NCBI RefSeq assembly: GCF_900112255.1
Contig: NZ_FOLE01000001.1
Coordinates: forward strand, 496,001 to 560,000
From: Flexibacter flexilis DSM 6793
GTDB taxonomy: Bacteria > Bacteroidota > Bacteroidia > Cytophagales > Flexibacteraceae
Length of the DNA stretch: 64,000 bases
Direction: 5' to 3'
In this document: piece by piece, positions 53,304-62,957 of the stretch
Layout: the number at the start of each line of letters is the position of its first letter
Numbering within the stretch: position 1 is the stretch's first letter
The notes under the pieces: generated by a model
What the model saw: the letters and a program-made list of their open reading frames with translations, nothing else
Database searches by the model: none
Told to the model about the DNA's origin: nothing
Made by a program: the position numbers and the translations under genes

Positions 53304-54740
53304 ATGAAAACCCTATACGCATACACCATCTTAGCTACTGCCCTATTTTTTTCTAACAACACCTTAGCTCTGGCACAAGCAGGAAAAATATTAGTAGCGT
53401 CTTCGCCTGCTGCTTCGCCCATGAATCCCAACGGCGACACTTGGGCAACGTCTTGCGCCTGCGCCTACGCAAGCAAAGACGACGGCACAGAATCAGAAAT
53501 TCCTTTTACCAAAATATTTCAATTGACCGCCGAACCAAGTGGCGACCTTTCGGGCGGCGGCTCTTGTGGCACCACCGACATCATGGACAGCCCAAGCACG
53601 GGAGCAGATGCCAGCTACGTGTATTACAAAGACCCGAACGGCGTACCGAACTCAGGCGACGAATACGTAATTTATCGTTTGCGTGTAGGTAAAAACCCTG
53701 GTACAGCCAACTTCGGATTTAGCGTATTGATGGATACCGACGGCAAAATCGGGCGTGCTGATGCCAATTATATAGCAGGCAACCCAGGTTTTGAACGCGA
53801 AATCAGGGTCGTAAACGGAGGCGGAAGCAAAGGCGTTTATGTGGACAACATCGACGGCAGAACTTCGGGCATTAACCTAAAATCTTATTCGCTCACATCC
53901 AACACACAGCGTGTCAGTGCCTTATACACCACTTCGGGCTGCGGCACAACCGACGTAATTTTCTATGATTTTTACGTAATGCTCTCAGACATGGGCGTTT
54001 CTTCTACCGCCCCGATTCGTTTGGTAGGTGCAACTTCCGTAAATGGTTCTACGGTACTTTCGGCGGGAGCTTCGGACATTGGCGGCACAAACGACAACCT
54101 CATGTCCACGTTTGGCGGCTCGGCGGTAAGCAAACAAGATTCGATGTTCGTGCTCTTGGTAAAAGCCCAACCCGTCGTAACATTCGAAACGCTTCCCGTG
54201 AATCTGCTTTATTTCAAAGCTCAAACAAAAAGCAACCAAACACAATTGCTTTGGGCAACGGCTTCCGAGCAGAACAACGATTATTTTAGCATAGAAAAAA
54301 GCGAAAACGGCAAAGATTTTACGACTATCGGCACGGTACAAGGCGCAGGCAACAGCCAAAAAACATTGAGCTACGAATACACTGACCGCACGCCGCTGTA
54401 TCAGAAAACATATTACCGCCTCAAACAAATAGACTTTGATGGCGCATTCAAATATTCGCCAACCGTGGCTGTAGCTGCCGACAAAGACATTATCCGCAAC
54501 CTGAACGTTTCGGTAAACAACAAAAATGTAACAGATTTTGAGCTTTCGGCGGAAGAAGACTTCAGGGGTTTGCGTGTGTTGGATATGCTCGGCAGAGAAA
54601 TTAATATTGGCCAAGACTACAACAACACCGACGGGTATTTGCAAATAACATTGCCTAACGACAGCCAACAACACCCGATTTATATTCTTTCGGTGAGCAC
54701 CACACGCGGCACATATTCCCGCAAGATTCGCCTCAACTAA
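53304..54740 (+). CDS. T9SS type A secreted protein, paralogue 2
   Basis: 478 residues, aligned with paralogue 1 over the whole length without gaps of note. The signal peptide ends FFSNNTLALAQA. Strong identity is seen in SDPNGVPNSGDEYVIYRLRV-type segments and in the central and sorting domains; the first 40 residues differ most. A -7 element TATCTTTG lies at 53250-53257. The C-terminus GTYSRKIRLN ends the T9SS domain. The pair has arisen by tandem duplication that included the terminator. No catalytic motif was recognised. Confidence 0.85.
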   Translation: MKTLYAYTILATALFFSNNTLALAQAGKILVASSPAASPMNPNGDTWATSCACAYASKDDGTESEIPFTKIFQLTAEPSGDLSGGGSCGTTDIMDSPSTGADASYVYYKDPNGVPNSGDEYVIYRLRVGKNPGTANFGFSVLMDTDGKIGRADANYIAGNPGFEREIRVVNGGGSKGVYVDNIDGRTSGINLKSYSLTSNTQRVSALYTTSGCGTTDVIFYDFYVMLSDMGVSSTAPIRLVGATSVNGSTVLSAGASDIGGTNDNLMSTFGGSAVSKQDSMFVLLVKAQPVVTFETLPVNLLYFKAQTKSNQTQLLWATASEQNNDYFSIEKSENGKDFTTIGTVQGAGNSQKTLSYEYTDRTPLYQKTYYRLKQIDFDGAFKYSPTVAVAADKDIIRNLNVSVNNKNVTDFELSAEEDFRGLRVLDMLGREINIGQDYNNTDGYLQITLPNDSQQHPIYILSVSTTRGTYSRKIRLN

Positions 54741-54780
54741 CAAGATATTACCAGCTAAAAAACTACTAATACCTAACTTC

Positions 54781-54818
54781 AATCCGTAGCCCCTGAAAAG
54801 GTTACGGATTTTTTTGTT
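54781..54818 (+). terminator. Terminator after T9SS paralogue 2
   Basis: AATCCGTAGCC (54781-54791) pairs with GGTTACGGATT (54800-54810), followed by TTTTTTTG. It ends next to the thiN stop codon. Confidence 0.85.
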
Positions 54819-55457
54819 TTACCAAACCTGATACACAATCAGTCCCGCGTCGGGCGTGTGTAGTTCGATGCTGAAAGTATCGGCGGTGGCCTCGTTGAGG
54901 GTAGCTTGCCACCATGACCTAAAGCCTTGATTTTGAATCGCATATTTCAGATTTTGGGAAGAAAGGCGCGTTTGGGACGAAAGTGCGAACAACGATATTT
55001 GTTGCCCCACATACGAGCCAAACACCGAGGTTTGGGCGATGGGCGTAAAAACACCAAAGTCCGAAATCATTTGTACGCTTTGCACCAACGGCAAATATTC
55101 GAGCAGCAACGAAATGTTGCCGAGTGTGTGGTCTTCGCGCAGCCCCGTAGCTCCCGCAATGAGCAATTTGCGCCAACCTCGCGCCACACAAAACTGTACG
55201 GCTTTGGTCAGGTCGTTGGTTTCTTGGTCGGGGTTATGAAAAAGTCGGTCGTGCAAACGGGTTTTGAGCGTGTCGGAGAGGCTGTCTAAATCGCCAACGA
55301 CCCAATCGGGCATTTTGCCGATGTCCAGCAAATGGCGTGTAGCTCCATCGCAGGCCACCAGCACGGGCGCGGTGTGCAGCAGGTCTTGAATTTGTTTGCG
55401 TTGGGGAAAAAGGCCGTCGGCCAAAATTAGCGCGTCAAAAGTTGCCGTAATATTCAT
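54819..55457 (-). CDS. thiN: Thiamine pyrophosphokinase
   Basis: A 212-residue enzyme that makes thiamine diphosphate from thiamine and ATP. The N-terminal catalytic domain has LVACDGATRHLLDIGKMPDW and VVGDLDSLSD, and the NPDQETNDLTKAVQFC and AGATGLREDHTLGNISLL blocks; the C-terminal part binds thiamine. No thiamine (THI box) riboswitch is present upstream, as expected for a salvage gene. Confidence 0.92.
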   Translation of the reverse strand: MNITATFDALILADGLFPQRKQIQDLLHTAPVLVACDGATRHLLDIGKMPDWVVGDLDSLSDTLKTRLHDRLFHNPDQETNDLTKAVQFCVARGWRKLLIAGATGLREDHTLGNISLLLEYLPLVQSVQMISDFGVFTPIAQTSVFGSYVGQQISLFALSSQTRLSSQNLKYAIQNQGFRSWWQATLNEATADTFSIELHTPDAGLIVYQVW

Positions 55458-55567
55458 TTGCCATTCATTTTGGCGCGAAATTATAAGAAGTTGTTGGGTA
55501 AATGAATTATGCAGCTACTAAAATATAGATTTTGGGAGACAAAAGGACAGGTAATTAATTAACCACA

Positions 55568-55592
55568 GCACCTCCACTTTTATAGAGGTGCT
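55568..55592 (-). terminator. Possible terminator after the SIR2-TPR gene
   Basis: Arms AGCACCTC (55568-55575) and GAGGTGCT (55585-55592), 9-base loop. On the minus strand no strong T run follows, so termination is uncertain. Confidence 0.5.
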
Positions 55593-55611
55593 ATTATGTT
55601 TTCCTACTTTT

Positions 55612-57630
55612 TTATTTGAATTTATTTAAAACGCTAATAAAATCCTTATCGTACAAATAATGACTCCAATCGGTATCTTTTTCAACAAATTCAACCTTAA
55701 TTTCATTGTTTGATAGGCTCATAGCCAAGTATTTAAGCGCATTATTTTTATCGCCTCTTAAAGCATACAAACAAGAAAGATTATAAGAGCTTCCTCCATA
55801 TTCTATCGCCTTTTCATACTCTGCTATGGCCTGACCATACAAATCTTCGGCCTCTTTGTCTGATTTACTTTGACCTAAATACCATAAAGCAGTGCCCAAA
55901 TTATTAAAGGCATCATGATTGTCAGGTTTTAACGCTATCGCCTTGTCATACTTTGTGATGGACTGGCGATACAAATCTTCTGCCTCTTTGCCTGATTTAC
56001 TTTGACCTAAATACCCTAAAGCATTGCCCAAATTAATAAAAGCTTCATGATAGTCGGGTTTTAACGCTATCGCCTTTTTATAGTTTGTGATGGCCTGACG
56101 ATACAAATCTTCAGCCTCTTTGCCTGATTTACTTTTACCTAAATATGCCAAAGCAACGCCCAAATTATTAAAGGCTTCATGAAAATCAGGTTTTAACGCT
56201 ATAGCATTTTCAATCTTTGCTATGGCCTGACGATACAAATCTTTGGCCTCTTTGCCTGATTTACTTTTACCTAAATCCCCTAAAGCATTGCCCAAATTGT
56301 TAAAGGCTTCATGATTGTCAGGTTTTAACGTTATCGCATTTTCATACTTTGCTATGGCCTGACGATACAAGTCTTCGGCCTCTTTACCTGATTTGGTTTT
56401 ACCTAAATTCCCTAAAGCAGAACCCAAATTGTTAAAAGCTTCATGATAGTCAGGTTTTAACTTTATCGCCTTTTCATACTGTGTGATGGCCTGACCATAC
56501 AAGCCTTCGGCCTCTTTACCTGATTTACTTTTACCTAAATTTACTAAAGCATTGCCTAAATTATTAAAGGCTTCATGATAGTCTGGTTTTAACTTTATAG
56601 CTGATTTATATGCAGAAGAAGCATTTAAATATTCATTAGAAATACTAAATACTATACCTTTTGAGAAATACTTCAACGCTTCTATTTCCAAAAGTCTGTT
56701 TTTTTTAACAAGTTCTTCTTTAAGTGAGTGGTTACTTGGTTCAGCAAGTTTTTTTTCAGCTTCGGCAAGTTGTTCTTTGAGTTTTTTTACTTCATCAGTA
56801 TCTTCTGCTTTAGCTTTTTCTTTTATGCTAATTAGCTCATCAATAATATTATCAATTTCAGAAAACGCTTTAATTTGGATTGGCGTAACAAAATTAAGGT
56901 TACTGTCTAATGTTTGATTCGTGATAATAAAATGCTTTTGGTTGTATTCCTTTTGTAAATTTTGCACTTCTTTAAAAATATTATTGATTTGGAAATCGCC
57001 CAAGCCAACTCCAATAAAAAGAATGCTTTTATTTAAAATAATATTTTTTAATACTAATAAAGAATGCTCTGCATCTCTTTCTTTATTTTCGTATAAATTT
57101 TCATAGTTGGTAGGAAACAAAACCATAGAGTCCGCATCCTCAGAACAACCATGTAATTTGAATAATAAAACAGAATCTTTATCCTTATGAGTTGTTAATT
57201 CATAATTTTTCCCTTTATACGCTTTATTTCTTCTTAATTGTGGCACAGCTTCTTCAAATGCCGTATCATAATTTGTCGTGATAATCTTGTTAGATAATTG
57301 AAATATTTTTTTATGTATCGCTAAAGTATTTTTATCACCTAATTCAAAAAAAGTCTTAACGAAGCTATATATTTCTTTTTTGGGAAGATTTTTGTCATGC
57401 TCAATTAAGTCAAGAACTTTTATTGGTTCATATCTTTTTATTAATGGCAACAAATGCTCTACTTCATATCCCTTAATTTTCAAGTGTTCTAATATACAAG
57501 TAACTAAATTAGCCCATCCTTTTAAAGGTTTATTCTTAGTGTTTGTAAGTTCATAAGACAATCCCGCTCCTACAAATATTACTAAGTCATTGTCTAATAT
57601 AGCTTTTCTTAATTCTACTGGTATATTCAT
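55612..57630 (-). CDS. SIR2-like/TPR protein, candidate anti-phage NADase
   Basis: 672 residues. The SIR2_2-type domain (about 8-265) has FVGAGLS (19-25), TTNYDTAF (118-125, Asn120), the catalytic-type His160 in FKLHG and LFIGVGLGD (204-212). A charged coiled coil follows (about 265-315). Then six TPR-like repeats of 44 residues (352-615), each with AFNNLGNALGNLG...KSGKEAEDLYRQAI and KAIALKPD, end in an unrelated cap. Similar SIR2-TPR proteins are known or suspected to deplete NAD+ upon phage sensing. The gene is more A+T rich than its neighbours and stands alone, suggesting gain by transfer. No partner gene adjoins. Confidence 0.85.
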   Translation of the reverse strand: MNIPVELRKAILDNDLVIFVGAGLSYELTNTKNKPLKGWANLVTCILEHLKIKGYEVEHLLPLIKRYEPIKVLDLIEHDKNLPKKEIYSFVKTFFELGDKNTLAIHKKIFQLSNKIITTNYDTAFEEAVPQLRRNKAYKGKNYELTTHKDKDSVLLFKLHGCSEDADSMVLFPTNYENLYENKERDAEHSLLVLKNIILNKSILFIGVGLGDFQINNIFKEVQNLQKEYNQKHFIITNQTLDSNLNFVTPIQIKAFSEIDNIIDELISIKEKAKAEDTDEVKKLKEQLAEAEKKLAEPSNHSLKEELVKKNRLLEIEALKYFSKGIVFSISNEYLNASSAYKSAIKLKPDYHEAFNNLGNALVNLGKSKSGKEAEGLYGQAITQYEKAIKLKPDYHEAFNNLGSALGNLGKTKSGKEAEDLYRQAIAKYENAITLKPDNHEAFNNLGNALGDLGKSKSGKEAKDLYRQAIAKIENAIALKPDFHEAFNNLGVALAYLGKSKSGKEAEDLYRQAITNYKKAIALKPDYHEAFINLGNALGYLGQSKSGKEAEDLYRQSITKYDKAIALKPDNHDAFNNLGTALWYLGQSKSDKEAEDLYGQAIAEYEKAIEYGGSSYNLSCLYALRGDKNNALKYLAMSLSNNEIKVEFVEKDTDWSHYLYDKDFISVLNKFK
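55786..56577. repeat. Six 132-bp tandem repeats in the SIR2-TPR gene
   Basis: Within the reading frame, a 132-bp (44-codon) unit recurs six times, starting at codons 352, 396, 440, 484, 528 and 572. The copies are nearly identical at DNA level, for example CCTGATTTACTTTTACC-type blocks. Because 132 is divisible by three, copy number can change without a frameshift. Confidence 0.9.
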
Positions 57631-57941
57631 ATAGATTGTTTTTTAGTCTGAAATACAATGCCTATACAAACGAATCTTATTGCATTTATTATCGTTTATA
57701 CATTATTTCTGCAAAATCCAAAACCAAACAGAAAATTACAAACAATTTTATATTTTATTTCTTCGCATTTTCCGCCAATTTCAGGGTTTTACAGCTATAA
57801 GACGTTTCTCGAAAGCAAAAAAGGGTAACAAGCCCAGCACAAACACCAATTCACCAGCATTTCAATAACATTATTGTTTGTATATAAAATTTGCTTAGTT
57901 TTGATTTGGTTTATTGAAAGAAAAGCAAAAAATAGTTTGGC
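57631..57941. other. 311-bp AT-rich gap
   Basis: Between divergent SIR2-TPR and purU genes. No ORF with support, no RNA gene, no clear promoter consensus. It probably holds both promoters. Confidence 0.5.
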
Positions 57942-58775
57942 ATGAAACAGCATAGCTTAATGATAGATTGTCCAGACCACAAGGGTTTGGTTCACCATAT
58001 TACGGGGGTTCTTTTCGATTTGGGACTGAACGTAACCCAAAACGACGAGTTTGTCAGTGAAGATGGCCGCTTTTTCATGCGCACTGAGTTTGAAGGCGAA
58101 GTAAACGAAGAAATGCTCACCACCGAAATGCTCAAAGTACTGCCCGAACAAGACTCGCGTTTGCGCCTGAATCCGAAGAAAAACAAAAATATCGTTGTGT
58201 TGGCCACCAAAGAACACCATTGTTTGGCAGATTTGTTGGTGCGTTATTCCTTTGACGAACTGAATGCCAATATTTTGGCGGTGATTAGCAACTACAACCA
58301 ACTACAAAGTTTGGTGAGTCGTTTCGGGATTCCGTTTCATTACATTTCCCACGACGACCAAACCCGCGAGCAACACGAAGAAGCCATTTTTCGCGCCATC
58401 GACATTTATCAGCCCGATTATTTGGTATTGGCCAAATATATGCGCGTACTTACGCCTGCTTTCGTGAACCGCTACCAACACCGCATCATCAACATACATC
58501 ATTCGTTTTTGCCTGCTTTCGTGGGTGCCAATCCGTACAAACAAGCCTACGAACGCGGCGTAAAAATCATTGGTGCAACGGCGCATTTCGTGAACAACGA
58601 TTTGGACGAAGGGCCGATTATTGCGCAGAGTATCAAGAATATAGACCACCGTTATTCGGCGAAAGACATGGCCGTAGCGGGGCGCGACATCGAAAAAATA
58701 GTGCTTTCGCAAGCCCTGCAACTCGTTTTTCAGGACAGGGTTTTTATCAACGGCAACCGCACAATTATTTTTTAA
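57942..58775 (+). CDS. purU: Formyltetrahydrofolate deformylase
   Basis: 277 residues. An N-terminal ACT domain (SLMIDCPDHKGLVHHITGVL) is followed by the formyl-transferase fold with catalytic Asn-His-Asp: IINIHHSFLPAFVGANPYKQ, then GVKIIGATAHFVNNDLDEGP. It releases formate from 10-formyl-THF and so sets the one-carbon balance for purine synthesis. It stands alone and is followed by a hairpin. Confidence 0.95.
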   Translation: MKQHSLMIDCPDHKGLVHHITGVLFDLGLNVTQNDEFVSEDGRFFMRTEFEGEVNEEMLTTEMLKVLPEQDSRLRLNPKKNKNIVVLATKEHHCLADLLVRYSFDELNANILAVISNYNQLQSLVSRFGIPFHYISHDDQTREQHEEAIFRAIDIYQPDYLVLAKYMRVLTPAFVNRYQHRIINIHHSFLPAFVGANPYKQAYERGVKIIGATAHFVNNDLDEGPIIAQSIKNIDHRYSAKDMAVAGRDIEKIVLSQALQLVFQDRVFINGNRTIIF

Positions 58776-58798
58776 GAAATGGGTTTTGTTATTTTTAG

Positions 58799-58827
58799 AC
58801 CATATAGGTTTTAGAAACCTATGTGGT
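58799..58827 (+). terminator. Hairpin after purU
   Basis: ACCATATAGGTTT (58799-58811) pairs with AAACCTATGTGGT (58815-58827), one G-U pair, 3-base loop. A T-rich tail is weak. Confidence 0.6.
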
Positions 58828-58839
58828 TTGGCTTCAGAC

Positions 58840-58890
58840 AAAAAGCAAAAAGGCCGAAAAAAGTAGCTGATTGTTACTTTCTTCGGCCTT
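58840..58890 (-). terminator. Terminator of the tRNA-Glu transcript
   Basis: On the minus strand, AAGGCCGAAGAAAGTA (58890-58875) pairs with the complement at 58865-58850 and is followed by TTTTTGCTTTTTG. It lies 2 bases after the last tRNA. Confidence 0.8.
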
Positions 58891-58892
58891 TG

Positions 58893-58964
58893 TAGCCCGT
58901 ACGGGAATCGAACCCGTGTTTCATCCGTGAAAGGGATGCGTCCTAACCCCTAGACGAACGGGCC
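58893..58964 (-). tRNA. tRNA-Glu (UUC), copy 3 in transcription order
   Basis: A 72-base cloverleaf. Acceptor GGCCCGT pairs with ACGGGCT plus discriminator A, D arm has GTCTAGGGGTTAGGAC, the anticodon loop is CTTTCAC (anticodon TTC) and the T arm GGGTTCGATTCCC. CCA is not encoded. Confidence 0.97.
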
Positions 58965-59014
58965 TTTTTGAATTTGCTTTTAATTTTACTACCAAAATAA
59001 AAAGGTAATTTTGG

Positions 59015-59086
59015 TAGCCCGTACGGGAATCGAACCCGTGTTTCATCCGTGAAAGGGATGCGTCCTAACCCCTAGACGAACGGGCC
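59015..59086 (-). tRNA. tRNA-Glu (UUC), copy 2
   Basis: Identical to the other two copies. It begins exactly 122 bp from the neighbouring copies. Confidence 0.97.
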
Positions 59087-59136
59087 TTTTTGAATTTGCT
59101 TTTATTTTACTACCAAAACAAAAAAGTAATTTTTGG

Positions 59137-59208
59137 TAGCCCGTACGGGAATCGAACCCGTGTTTCATCCGTGAAAGGGATGCGTCCTAACCCCTAGACG
59201 AACGGGCC
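59137..59208 (-). tRNA. tRNA-Glu (UUC), copy 1 (promoter-proximal)
   Basis: Identical 72-base gene, nearest to the promoter at 59227-59257. All three copies probably come from one transcript. Spacers are 50 bp and near-identical. Confidence 0.97.
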
Positions 59209-59226
59209 TTGCTTTCAAAAGGCCTG

Positions 59227-59257
59227 CAAAAGTAGGTATATTATTTTACGATGCAAA
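59227..59257 (-). promoter_or_regulatory. Promoter of the tRNA-Glu cluster
   Basis: On the minus strand TTTG (59257-59254), a 19-bp spacer and TACTTTTG (59234-59227) match the Bacteroidota consensus; the first tRNA starts at 59208. Confidence 0.75.
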
Positions 59258-59335
59258 AAATCCCGATATTTTTTTTACTTTTTTTTCAAGAAACGAATCT
59301 AAATGCCTTGTTTTGAGTATTCTAAAAAATAATAA

Positions 59336-59366
59336 TTGTGTTATTGTAGGGAAGATTGTAAGTTTA
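59336..59366 (+). promoter_or_regulatory. Probable promoter of gapA
   Basis: TTG (59336-59338), a 20-bp spacer and TAAGTTTA (59359-59366) approximate the consensus, with one mismatch in the last base of the -7 element. Leader about 45 bases. Confidence 0.5.
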
Positions 59367-59395
59367 CAACCGATTCGTAGATTTACGTTTCTTGA

Positions 59396-60427
<1,032 letters not shown>

Positions 60428-60451
60428 TCCTTAAAGTTCAAGCGATTATTC

Positions 60452-60494
60452 ATAAAAAAAGAGGTTTACCACTACGGCGAACCTCTTTTTTTAT
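60452..60494. terminator. Terminator between convergent gapA and mltD-like genes
   Basis: ATAAAAAAAGAGGTT (60452-60466) pairs with AACCTCTTTTTTTAT (60480-60494); A and T runs let it serve both directions. Confidence 0.88.
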
Positions 60495-60513
60495 GAAGTT
60501 ATTTTTCAAAAAA

Positions 60514-61962
60514 TTAAACGCTAATAATCAATTTCTGGCCAGGTTTCAACGCCCCGCCTTTCAGGTTGTTTACGCGAATAATATCGCTTACCGAAACGCC
60601 TTCATAACGTCCCGCAATATTGGTGAGTGTGTCGCCCTGCTGCACTTTATACACACGCGCCGAGCTATACAAAATGCGTTTTTTGCCTTTCGCACCTTTG
60701 GCTTTGGCCAAAAACTGGCGCGATGATTTTGACTTTTTCCAGATAACAAGCATTTGGCCTGTCTTTACTTTTCCGTTGCGAATCACATTCCAACGCTTTA
60801 TCTCTGAGGATTTTACTCCAAATTTAGAAGCAATTTTCGCTAAATTATCTTTGCGGCAAACTGTATAAAATATCTTGCGTGAATTGGGTGTGTCTTTGCG
60901 GGAAACGGGATTAGCCGCTTGCCACGCCAACCATTGTTTGTCGGCATCGGCAGCCAATGAATCACGCAAGGCTTCAAAATGGGTTATTTTTTCGGAAGGA
61001 ATTTTGAGGGCAAATTCTGCCTGATGCGGTGTGGCATATTTACGCAAAGAAGGATTCAATAACTTAAGATGCTGTACAGAAACTTGCAACTGGTCGGCCA
61101 ACGAATCTATATGCACAAAATGGCTCAGCTGGACGGTATCGAAAGGAATGTGTACCAACGTACTATCCGCATCGGGGAAAAGACTGTGTTCTTTGGCGTA
61201 ATTCATGGTATAAACGACTGCCATAAATTGCGGCACATACGAACGCGTTTCGGCGGGCAGCTTGTCGTAAATATCCCAGAAATGATATTTGCCCGAACGT
61301 GCTTGCGCCTTGCGAATGTTGCCCGGCCCGCAATTGTAGGCGGCCAAAGCCAAATGCCAGTCGCCAAACTGATTGTACAAATAACGCAAATATTTACAAG
61401 CAGCTTCCGTGGACTTGTGAATATCCATGCGTTCATCTACAAAAATGCTTTGTTGTAAACTAAAATCGTAGCCAGTAGCGGGCATAAATTGCCACAAACC
61501 CACCGCTCCAGACCGCGACACCGCGCGAGGGTTAAGGCCAGACTCTACAATAGACAAATATTTTAGCTCATCAGGTAAACCATATTTGGCCAAACACGCC
61601 TCAAAAATCGGGAAATAATACGGCAAACGCTCCAACATGGTTTGGCTGTAATTGCGTTTGCGAACCGTGAAATAATGAATAAATCCGCCTACGGCCTTGT
61701 TGTACATCAGCGGAATTTTGGACTCAATGCAATGCAGGCGGTCGGCCAGCATTTCGCCCGTAGGAAATGGCAACAGCGGCATTTGGGCGGTAAGACTCGG
61801 AACAGAAATCGTATCTTTTTCCGTAATCGCCTCTATCACATCACCTTCGGGAACTGCCGAAAAAACAGCAGTGTCTTCTTCAACAGTGGTAGATTGTGCA
61901 TAAGAAAGACCAACGCCCAAACCCCAACAACAAACAAGCAAAAGTAGATTTCTTTTCACCAT
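60514..61962 (-). CDS. mltD: MltD-type lytic transglycosylase with LysM repeats
   Basis: 482 residues with signal peptide LLLLVCCWGLGVGLSYA. The SLT catalytic domain (about 110-235) has Glu in SIVESGLNPRAVSRSGAVGL and WQFMPATGYDF. The C-terminus has one or two LysM modules (RKDNLAKIASKFGVKSSEIK and VYKVQQGDTLTNIAGRYEGV) for binding glycan. It cuts peptidoglycan to 1,6-anhydro products. A central region near 260-345 may hold a further LysM. Confidence 0.93.
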   Translation of the reverse strand: MVKRNLLLLVCCWGLGVGLSYAQSTTVEEDTAVFSAVPEGDVIEAITEKDTISVPSLTAQMPLLPFPTGEMLADRLHCIESKIPLMYNKAVGGFIHYFTVRKRNYSQTMLERLPYYFPIFEACLAKYGLPDELKYLSIVESGLNPRAVSRSGAVGLWQFMPATGYDFSLQQSIFVDERMDIHKSTEAACKYLRYLYNQFGDWHLALAAYNCGPGNIRKAQARSGKYHFWDIYDKLPAETRSYVPQFMAVVYTMNYAKEHSLFPDADSTLVHIPFDTVQLSHFVHIDSLADQLQVSVQHLKLLNPSLRKYATPHQAEFALKIPSEKITHFEALRDSLAADADKQWLAWQAANPVSRKDTPNSRKIFYTVCRKDNLAKIASKFGVKSSEIKRWNVIRNGKVKTGQMLVIWKKSKSSRQFLAKAKGAKGKKRILYSSARVYKVQQGDTLTNIAGRYEGVSVSDIIRVNNLKGGALKPGQKLIISV

Positions 61963-62332
61963 AGCAAGCCGAAAATATCTAATCAGAACTAAACAGAAAC
62001 AAGAGAATGAATGGTAGTAGCCTTAAAATTGTGGATTTATTCTCTAAAAACCAACGAGGTAAACACATTAGTAATCTGATATTTAAGTGCATTTTGATTG
62101 ATATAAAAAAGAATTTATCCAAAAAAACACCAAATACACTACATTGCGAGTATCCACAATTCATTTTATATATAAAGCAACATACGCCAGGCTAAGCAAA
62201 GATAAGCTACTGAAAACCAAAGAAATATTCTCTACAAATTTCTTTTTACTTTCTCAATTTGATTACAAATAGTGCAAAATGCGTGGCCCAAAAACGGATT
62301 GAAAACTATGTAAGTATTTTTAGTAAGTAAAT
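61963..62332. other. 370-bp intergenic region without a recognised gene
   Basis: AT-rich sequence between the divergent-side end of mltD and the DUF7832 terminator. A spaced inverted repeat ATTGTGGAT / ATCCACAAT (near 62028 and 62152) frames a 62-codon frame with no family signal. Nothing else was seen. Confidence 0.45.
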
Positions 62333-62375
62333 AAAAAAAACCGACTGAAAGGAACTAAAAGCCATTCAATCGGTT
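62333..62375 (-). terminator. Terminator of the DUF7832-like gene
   Basis: Stem 62339-62352 with 62362-62375 (AACCGA and TCGGTT ends, two mismatches); on the minus strand it is followed by TTTTTTTTATTTAC. Confidence 0.85.
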
Positions 62376-62504
62376 CATATTTTTATGAAATAAATAACAC
62401 TATTACGATACAAAGACAGCTATTTACTGAATAGCTACTGTATGTGGATTTGAGTTGAGCAGAAAAAAGTAATGGTATCTTCTATAGGATTTTGATCTAA
62501 TTGA

Positions 62505-62957
62505 TTAAGAAATAATTTTTCTCCATTCATGATAACGTTCGGTTATTTTGCTCGATATTTTATCGAAATTTTCCCACGAATCCTTTACGTGATAGATCGT
62601 TGGGGCTTCGGCATTCACCAAAAGTGTCTCGTAATCCTTACGGAAAATCCCGCCGCCATAGTAATAGTAAGTAAACATATTACCTTCTTCCGTGAAAAGT
62701 TCGCTACCCAAGTGGCCGTCCCAAATTTCGCAAAGTACCGTACAAGTCAGTTCGCGGCGTTTGAAACGCATCATTTGTATTTCACATTCCTCCTCAAAAA
62801 ATTCGCTATACAATTCGTTCTCGATAATCCAACCCATAAACATACCGATGTGCACGTACGCTTGTTCGATGGGTAGCGAATCAGGAAAATTACCTTTGAA
62901 GTGATATTTGGCCTTATCGTAAACAACTACTTGTGGTGAGTTTTTTTCTACGCTCAT
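62505..62957 (-). CDS. DUF7832-like protein, function unknown
   Basis: 150 residues from the ATG at 62957; an upstream Met at 63083 would add 42 residues with no family pattern. Resembles a small Bacteroidota/Proteobacteria family with YDKAKYHFKGNFPDSLPIEQ, AYVHIGMFMGWIIENELYSE, FKRRELTCTVLCEIWDGHL and a WENFDKISSKITERYHEW end. It has no signal peptide. Such proteins are often found near toxin-immunity loci, but no toxin is seen here. Its terminator lies 130 bp downstream. Confidence 0.65.
   Translation of the reverse strand: MSVEKNSPQVVVYDKAKYHFKGNFPDSLPIEQAYVHIGMFMGWIIENELYSEFFEEECEIQMMRFKRRELTCTVLCEIWDGHLGSELFTEEGNMFTYYYYGGGIFRKDYETLLVNAEAPTIYHVKDSWENFDKISSKITERYHEWRKIIS

Noticed and set aside
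62007-62195. 62-codon frame between mltD and the DUF7832-like gene
   Set aside because: AT-rich, no motif, signal peptide or promoter; length is expected by chance.
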